This document shows, piece after piece, positions 56,638 through 64,000 of a stretch of DNA of 64,000 bases. The notes under the pieces are model-generated. The model did not search any database. It saw only the letters and a list, made by a program, of their open reading frames with translations, and was not told the DNA's origin. The translations under genes and the position numbers were made by a program. This DNA is from Rhopalosiphum padi (lineage: Eukaryota > Arthropoda > Insecta > Hemiptera > Aphididae): NCBI RefSeq assembly GCF_020882245.1, contig NC_083598.1, positions 52,117,858 through 52,181,857 of the forward strand. The letters are read 5' to 3'. Within the stretch, counting starts at the first letter, position 1. Every line of letters begins with the position of its first letter.

Positions 56638-58200
56638 TTAATGTTTCTTTATGATGGTTGTGACATCTTCATCATTCAAAAATAAATGTATAAGATGGCC
56701 ATCAGCATTATTGTTTTTAAATAGTATCATCATAAATTCTGTTTTACTATTGCATAAAAGTTTCAGTTTATTTAAACTGAAATATCTCTCATCCAAACCA
56801 AGTGAACAACGTAATGTTAAGTACTTAACATTTTCTATGTGCTTAGGAAGTTGGAATAATTTTTCTACATTTATAATACTACTTCCCATATCTACCAATA
56901 TTACATCCATTGAACCTTTAAACTTATTTTTTAATTCTGCACGATACCAGTGATTGTTAACCAAAGCTCCATATATGTTACAATATTTTGGTTTTTCAAC
57001 AGGGTTTAAAGTTTTAATTTTACTTAATTCATTCATTACAGCACGTCTACTAGGAGAATTTACTTGAACTGTTAATATATTCATATGAATAACATTAAAT
57101 ACAATCACTGGAATAGGTTCGATTAGTTTGATCACATTAAAATCATCAACAAAGAGTTCAACTACACATGGTTCGCCAGTTTTTACTACAATTATAGTCA
57201 TCTTTTTATTTTTATATTGTTCCATTTCATCTATAAAACTTTTTGATAAACTCTCAAACAGTTTTTTTTCTTTTTTTATAGTTGGAATGTGTAATGAACA
57301 TAGTTTAATAAATGGAGGAGCCAATTTTAAATAACCAACTGCTTCATAAAATTCTGAACATTTGTCTTGTACTCCATAATCTATGAAATAACAAGTACAT
57401 TCACCTCCTTCATGTATCATTAAAAGTCTTACTCTATACCATCTATGGTCAGTTATACTTTTTGCAATCGCCATTTTACCAATTTTATATTCAGTCAACG
57501 GTTCCCAAACCGTTTCATTTTCAAGTATATACTCAATTTTATTTTGTATTTCTTTGCTATCTTCAGTTTCTACATAGAATTCATTTATTGACTGAGCATA
57601 AATAAGAGTCACAACCATCTTTGCACCAGACTGATCGATTTCCTTCAAGGTTTCATATGTCTTTGGAGTAATTCCGTAAGAAATAATGTTATTTACAAAT
57701 GTCTTTATACATCTATTATCCCACTTCATATTCACCAAATAGGTTTCTTTGTTATTTAAAAAAGTTACAATTACTTCAATAGATCCTAAAAAGTTAAAAA
57801 TTATATCATATACATCATTTTCAATTGAAAGTATATATTCTTCGTGGTCTATATCATCAAGCATGCAATGATGTGCCATTGCTTGGTAACAAGCTATTTC
57901 GTTAGGAAGTATTTTAAGATTTGATGATAACTCAGAATTTCCATAATCAATAAAATTAACAGTGAAATTATTTTCCTCAATATTTAAAATTTTAGCTCTG
58001 TACCAAAGACCATCATTTTCATATTTAGCAGCAACTAGATCTCCGGGCAATGCGGAAATCAATATTGAATCTTCATTTTCAAGAAGTTGAAGACTTGTTG
58101 TTATTTTTTGAATAACCTGTTGATCATTTTTGTTTTGTATATAAAAGTTCTTAAATGAATAAAAATATGAAATATAGGCATCCCAACATTTACCTTCCAT
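56638..58200 (-). CDS. Triple-Tudor protein, copy 2 (TDRD-like)
   Basis: Encodes the same 520 residues as the gene at 8169-9731, including the FIDYGNSE element of the first Tudor unit (residues 83-90) and the altered equivalents in units 2 and 3. The exon start at 58217, its acceptor, the downstream AATAAA sequences and the presumed 5' exon (about 59424-59734) are all retained, so the copy should be expressible. Identity at the protein level implies a very recent duplication or a doubled assembly. Unlike copy 1 it has no OXA1L gene as convergent neighbour, only that gene's 3' UTR. Confidence 0.85.
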   Translation of the reverse strand: MEGKCWDAYISYFYSFKNFYIQNKNDQQVIQKITTSLQLLENEDSILISALPGDLVAAKYENDGLWYRAKILNIEENNFTVNFIDYGNSELSSNLKILPNEIACYQAMAHHCMLDDIDHEEYILSIENDVYDIIFNFLGSIEVIVTFLNNKETYLVNMKWDNRCIKTFVNNIISYGITPKTYETLKEIDQSGAKMVVTLIYAQSINEFYVETEDSKEIQNKIEYILENETVWEPLTEYKIGKMAIAKSITDHRWYRVRLLMIHEGGECTCYFIDYGVQDKCSEFYEAVGYLKLAPPFIKLCSLHIPTIKKEKKLFESLSKSFIDEMEQYKNKKMTIIVVKTGEPCVVELFVDDFNVIKLIEPIPVIVFNVIHMNILTVQVNSPSRRAVMNELSKIKTLNPVEKPKYCNIYGALVNNHWYRAELKNKFKGSMDVILVDMGSSIINVEKLFQLPKHIENVKYLTLRCSLGLDERYFSLNKLKLLCNSKTEFMMILFKNNNADGHLIHLFLNDEDVTTIIKKH

Positions 58201-58463
58201 ATTAGTCAGTTTATCACCTGGAAAGTAAAAATATTGGGAAAATGTATACTAAAATACATAATGTATGCATAATATATAGGGAACAGATTTTATTGTAATA
58301 AAGAATCCAAATATGTAAATATCAAATATCAAAATTTATTATTAGTATTGAAAACTACAAAAAATATTATTTTATAAATATAAATATTAAATAAAAGTAA
58401 TAAAAATGATGTAGGTATATAAAACTATAAGTATCCCAGGACAAAGTAATGAGAAACAACGTA

Positions 58464-58559
58464 TTAATGAGTTTCAAACAAAAAATTATGACAGTTTGGA
58501 TGGAGACTCTTGTGTTGACTAAAACAACGTTCCACATCAACGGATGTGATAGGGACATA
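58464..58559 (-). mobile_element. hAT transposase fragment, copy 2
   Basis: Same VERCFS-containing fragment as at 9995-10090, carried along by the duplication. Confidence 0.65.
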
Positions 58560-60029
58560 GTTCATATTTATTATATCTACTTTATCAGAAGGAGTAAAAA
58601 TTCAATATCAAGAGATCTTTTTTGGTTTTTTTCTTATTAAAACATGTCAAATGAACTAATTTAGGAAAAAATGCTACCAAAATACTATTGGCTTTAAGCA
58701 ATATTATAAAGAATAGCATAGATCAAAAATAAAAATATATTTTCATACTCGACACCATTTGGCCATAGTAAGTTGCAGGTAAATAAGAACGTAAATTACA
58801 TTTATATATCATAGAATATTTAGTCGCCGTAAAAAATTAATGAAAAAAATTGAAAATTACTAAAATTGTAAAATAAATTTGAATTTATTTCATTTAAAAC
58901 GATCTAAATCATAAACATTTTTTATTAGATTTTAAATAGGTACCTCATTTCAATAAAAATATGTACTGACAATAAAATCCATTCCCTAATAATACATGAT
59001 ATACATTAATTCAATTTTAATTAATAATATTAGTTCATATTATTCAATCAGTGGCGGCTTGTGGTATGGTGCACAGAAGCACGTGAACCACCCAAAAAAT
59101 TATTAGATTCCTAGAGTAACATATAATTGATTATTATGCAAATGGTCTGTAATATAAAAAATATATATTAATAAAAAAAATGTTTTTGCAGCTTTTATGT
59201 TAAGAAATGTGTCTATAAATGATAAAATAATTTCGCGGAGCACAAATTGTTTTTGCTCCGGGTAGCCGTGTAAAATTAGTTACATGCCTCGACGCGTCGG
59301 TTAGTAATACATGGCAATTTGGAGCACATTTAATGTGTGTACCAAACGTCCAAACCTATGTTGACGAGGTCTACCAATCCCGGAAATGACATGTATTTAA
59401 TAAAATATAATATTTATACTTACATGTGTCGAAGCAATATGATGAACTATACGACAATATTACAACACAACTCTAATAACTATACAACGACTATATTATA
59501 TATTCATTTTACTATCGCGCGAAACACAAAAAAAAGCGAATCCTAAGTGTCGATAAACGAAATTCTTAATACAAACTGCACGATACGCAATCGTTATGAT
59601 TGCACTCATCAAGCGTGCACATCACCACACCATAATTATATAACATAATTATCGATACTAATATGCGGTACAAGTACAACTAAGTACAAGCGATTGTGAC
59701 GAGTGACTGAGTGTCTGAGTGAATAGTGAATACTGACGTTTGACGAAATGATGAACGACGATAATACAATATTAAATTATTATCGTTTATCATTCTATAT
59801 TTATATTTTACATTTCAAATGTAGGTAACGATCAACTTCGATGTGATAATAGATTTAACGGTAATTTTATTTTATTTATGATATTCGGGTGTAATTTATA
59901 CCTTGGCGACGATCTAATAATAGAACAAATAACAATGGTTGAATGGTCTTATACTCTAATGGTTTATATTGTTTATAGTTGTATACACAATTATTTTTTT
60001 TTGTAGTTGAGTACAGACAGTACAGTTAG

Positions 60030-60646
60030 GGCTAAAGTACACTTTACCAACCCCCTCACAATTTTCAAATTTATTTTTTCAGACGACTTGTTTTTTTATG
60101 CTTAAAACGATGGTGTATTTTTTTTCCCGGAAACCATTATTTTGGAAGTTATAGCCTTCCAAAGTTTGCGATTTTACGTTTATGTGCTTGCGCGCAACGC
60201 TACTTGACTGCCACGCGCAGCGCCTGTAAGAAATATTTTTAGTCATTTTTTGGGTGAATAATATTATGAATCACGTCATTATTAAGGTGAAATATAAACT
60301 ATAGTTGAGTATCTAATTAGACTAGGTATATTATTATATGTGCTTTTTAACAACTTTGTTTAATTCTGAGGCCTACCCAAGGTGGTTTTACACAGCAAAT
60401 CGAGGGATATTTTCAATTTGCGGAGCGGAGCTGCAAACTGTGTAATCACTGCCCATACTGCGGCAGTAAAGTAGTGGTGTTGCGCGAATGCGTATAAACG
60501 TAAAATCGCAAACTTTGGAAGGCTATAACTTCCAAAATAATGGTTTTCGGAAAAAAAAATACACCATCGTTTTAAGCATAAAAAACAAGTCGTCTGAAAA
60601 AAAAAATTTGAAAATCGTGAGAGGGTTGGTTAAGTGCATTTGTTCC
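60030..60646. mobile_element. 617-bp TIR element, copy 2
   Basis: Duplicate of the element at 11561-12177, with the same acagttag flanks. Because both flanks are copied, it came with the large duplication and is not an independent insertion. Confidence 0.8.
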
Positions 60647-63600
60647 ACAGTTAGTACTGGTAGTACTACTGTTTGCTCTCTTTAAATTAGTGTGGGAAAT
60701 AAATTTATACGCATTAGTGCATTACTATTAATTTTCTAATGGTGTTACGTTTAAACGTTTTTAGTGTTGTAAATTGTGTAAGCAACAGGTGATTTTTTTG
60801 TGACTTCAACTAGTTCAACTGCTGTGCAAGGAGCATAGGCGGAGCTTGATAAATTTAGTTATGGGGGGAGGGCTCACACACGCATTTCGAGCGTCAAAAT
60901 AGCCTTTACAAGAATTAGAACCATTCAAGGTATATTAACTTTAGGAAAACAAAAAATGTACACAATTTAAAGAATAATATTATCTGTGTTCTCTCAGAGA
61001 GGTATTTTATAATAACGTAAAAAATGAGTATGTTATTAGCTTTTAAATGTTGGTGGTTTTTGTACATTTTCAAAAAATTATATAAAATCGTCAAAATAAG
61101 ATATTAAAAAAAACTCTCTGAAAGAACACAGATAATTTTGTACTTTATAATGTGTTGAAATTTGGTGTTCTTAACATTACTATAGGATGCAGGGTTATTT
61201 TCTCGCAAAACAAGTTTAATGAACAAAGTTGCGCTAGTAAGTATAAATGTTGACGTAGCATGTGCTGCCACAACTGTGCAGCGAATAAAATCATTCATGC
61301 TATTCTACTTGTGTACGGGTGGTAAAGCAGCGTGCCCGTCTTGCGAGCTACTAATGACTATTTTATTCTAGTTTTCCAAGAATACGACGACATAATTTAA
61401 TTATTGATATTACATGCATTCCATATAGCCCACTATAAACTATTTCTAATAAATAACTACAATATTGAATGTACTCAAAAATGTATATTTACTATACAAA
61501 TATACAATAGACTGTAAATCTAAAGATATTATATTATGAAATCTAAAAATAAATAGCCATTGCCACGGGTACTTTAAAGTTTAAATAGTGTACAGAAAAC
61601 ACCAAAATATAAATACAATATTAAACATCATAGACCTTAGTTATTTGTCTCTAGCGCTATTATTCGCTATTACTCGAGACTAGAAATTTAGAGGCGGTAC
61701 AGTTATTATAGTAATCCTTTTTTTTTTTTGGTGCAGTTATTAAACATATTGATTTGCATATTTTCAATATTATTTTTAAAAAGTTAAAACATGTTACCAA
61801 AAAAAAATCGTGCTCAAAAACACGAGTATAAAATAAAAGCTATCCTATTTAGTTGGAAATAATCTTTTTTATGTATTGTAAAAACAAAAAAATAAAAATC
61901 AGCCAGCGTTTAGCAAGTGGCATCTTATTATATATTTCAATACAAATATGAACAAATAAATTAAAATGTATTAATGTATTGCATATAGTATTGTAATATT
62001 ACAACAAATACTAAAATAAAGAAACTGATGTAGAAGAAATAACTTTTAACTGTTTTATTAAATAATATTTTAAATTGAAACTAGGTAGAAAAAAAATACT
62101 GTTATTTATTATACCTTTTAAGTAGTGGTAATTGGTCAAAAAGTCGTGTTTTAAAAAAAGTTGGACAAAAAGTCTGAGTACATTTTTAGTGTTGGACAAA
62201 AACACTGAAAATACAAAATATTCTATATAATTATTAATTAATATTTATTTTAAAAATTTAAAAAAATTTGTAGATATTATATAATATTACACATATTATA
62301 TCATTATATTTTTTTTTATATTTTTATTTAAAATTATATAATTTATTATTAATTTTAAATTTTAATATAGGTACATAGATCAATTTATTTAAAAATATTA
62401 ACACACAATCACACGATATCTTAGGAACAACAATATCAAAATTTGTTTGTAACTAAATGTATAATATTAATTTAAATTTAACTATCAAGTATTATTCTTT
62501 ATTCTTTATACATACCTATTATAATAAGAAATAATACAGAATTCAGATAGCTGTACCCTGTATGTCATGCGAATTAAACGTTAAATTCCTCCCTTTACCA
62601 TGGACGCCCATAGTTACGCAACTAGGATTTAATAGTCCTAGAAAACCAAAGTTAAAAATAACTTGAAGGCTAACTAAGGCTAAAAAGTAAAACCTTATAG
62701 GGGGCTAAATACAAATACAGGCGTGCTAAGCCCCCCTATACCCCCCTAGTTACGCTGATGCCTTTTACAAACCTTATACCGTTCATAAAAATGATAAATA
62801 TTTTAATAAAAACAGTGTTAAAATTGTTTAATCTTTAATTCATTAAATTTGAATAAGTTTAATATATTTATTTTTAAACAAGTATCTTAAGTAGTATAAA
62901 ATATAATACAATATATTTAATTCATTTTTATTATTTATAGGAGTACGGAGTAGGTACTAATGTACTATTTTGTATATATTATTTGTTATTTTGTTTTAAT
63001 TATAAACGTATTATTATGTACGTTAGTTTTTACCTTTTAAAAGAAACTTTGAATTTGTGTTTGAGAAATAGTTTGTTTTTATTTATTAATTTTTTCTCAG
63101 ATTTTTTGCAAAATTTAGCGCTATTTAACTAAATTTGGTTTTATAAAAAAAACGCTGTTAACAAAAATGTACGTTTGTTTTTCAGTCTATATACTATAAT
63201 ATGACTTGACAAGTCTGACAAGACTGACTACGACTACGGTCTACAGGTACGGTGTCCCTGCAGCGTCAAAGAGTGGAACAGCACGGCGTCATGACGCAGC
63301 GTCTAGACGCTTATTACCTATGTCCAGACCGGTAGTTGATGCTAGACGCCGCGTCTGGACGCTGCAGGGAAATAAAATTGTACCTTACGAGAATCGAGAC
63401 CGGGAGGACGAGAGACGAATAATAAAATAATAGATAGTATAATAAAAATTAAAAACAGTTGCTTAGTAGTGTATAAATAAATCATTTGAAACTATTAATA
63501 AAACATTTAATAATCTGTTGGTTATAAATTTATAATACAACTATACAGACACAAACACGATTATGTATCAAATAATAATACGATAATAAGAACGAAAATA

Positions 63601-64000
63601 GAAATGCATTGGTTATCCGAGCTCTTTAATAACACTAATAAATAATAATATATTATATATTTATATTACTATTATTATTATTTTGTTACCATATTTTCAA
63701 TGATTATTAATAATTCATCCTAAAATTTAGAATACATTAGAAGACATCAAAACTTTCATTTTAGTCGTTGAAAAATTGTAACCCCTAAAAAAAATTGCCT
63801 CCGAGGGCAACTGCCACCTTGGCCACCCCTTAACCCAGCACTTTGTACCTATCAATATTAGATTACTTGTCAAGAGGTCAATCATTATAAAATACTTATA
63901 AAATTATTATCAATGGACGACCTTCCGAAAATTAATTTATTGTTTTCAATTTTACTGATTGTAAAATGGCATAATTATTTGAATAACAAAATTCTCGTTA

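Larger units (their letters stand above)
54676..64000. repeat. Copy 2 of the near-identical duplication (continues past window)
   Basis: Matches 6203-15531 in direct orientation. It begins within what is the OXA1L 3' UTR in copy 1 and includes that UTR's AATAAA, although no OXA1L coding exon precedes it. It carries every feature of copy 1: the SINE candidate, GC-rich island, Tudor gene, hAT fragment, 617-bp TIR element (60030-60646), hairpin (60979-61136) and GC-rich MITE (63256-63369). Homology continues to the last base. Confidence 0.95.

Overview
The window looks like nuclear DNA of an aphid or a close relative (an inference, not a database match). It is very AT-rich, its genes are split by GT..AG introns, and it is littered with MULE, hAT, Helitron and non-LTR remnants. 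It carries one gene with the microexon architecture known from aphid salivary effector genes. I see no rRNA gene, confident tRNA, CRISPR array or bacterial-type operon.

Layout. (1) 1-2500: non-coding flank with old repeats and a 33-bp perfect palindrome bounded by a 9-bp direct repeat. (2) 2552-6199, plus strand: an eight-exon OXA1L gene (mitochondrial inner-membrane insertase, 418 aa). (3) 8169-9731, minus strand and convergent with OXA1L: a 520-aa protein with three Tudor-like units, with a probable non-coding 5' exon near 10955-11265. (4) 11.3-16.5 kb: TIR elements and MITEs. (5) 16704-52080, plus strand: a 35-kb gene with about 20 mostly tiny exons. I assembled it by hand from splice signals. 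Every internal intron but the last is phase 1, and the product is a tyrosine-rich predicted secreted protein of about 320 aa. Its introns hold nearly all the transposons of the middle region. (6) 52.1-54.7 kb: old LINE and hAT debris. (7) 54676-64000: a near-identical second copy of 6203-15531, including the whole Tudor gene and an orphan piece of the OXA1L 3' UTR.

The two copies lie in direct orientation about 48.47 kb apart. They differ at about five places that I noticed over 9.3 kb. The simplest reading is a very recent tandem duplication of a ~48.5-kb unit (Tudor gene plus microexon gene) whose second copy runs off the window. An assembly artefact (two haplotypes placed end to end) is the main alternative. 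If the duplication is real, a second microexon gene should lie just beyond position 64000.

The main discovery candidate is the microexon gene. Its signal-peptide exon, the long run of small symmetric phase-1 exons, the exons as short as 6-15 nt and the recurring E-N-Y-x-x-Y motif match the structural hallmarks described for aphid bicycle-type effector genes. I could not recognise a sequence family.
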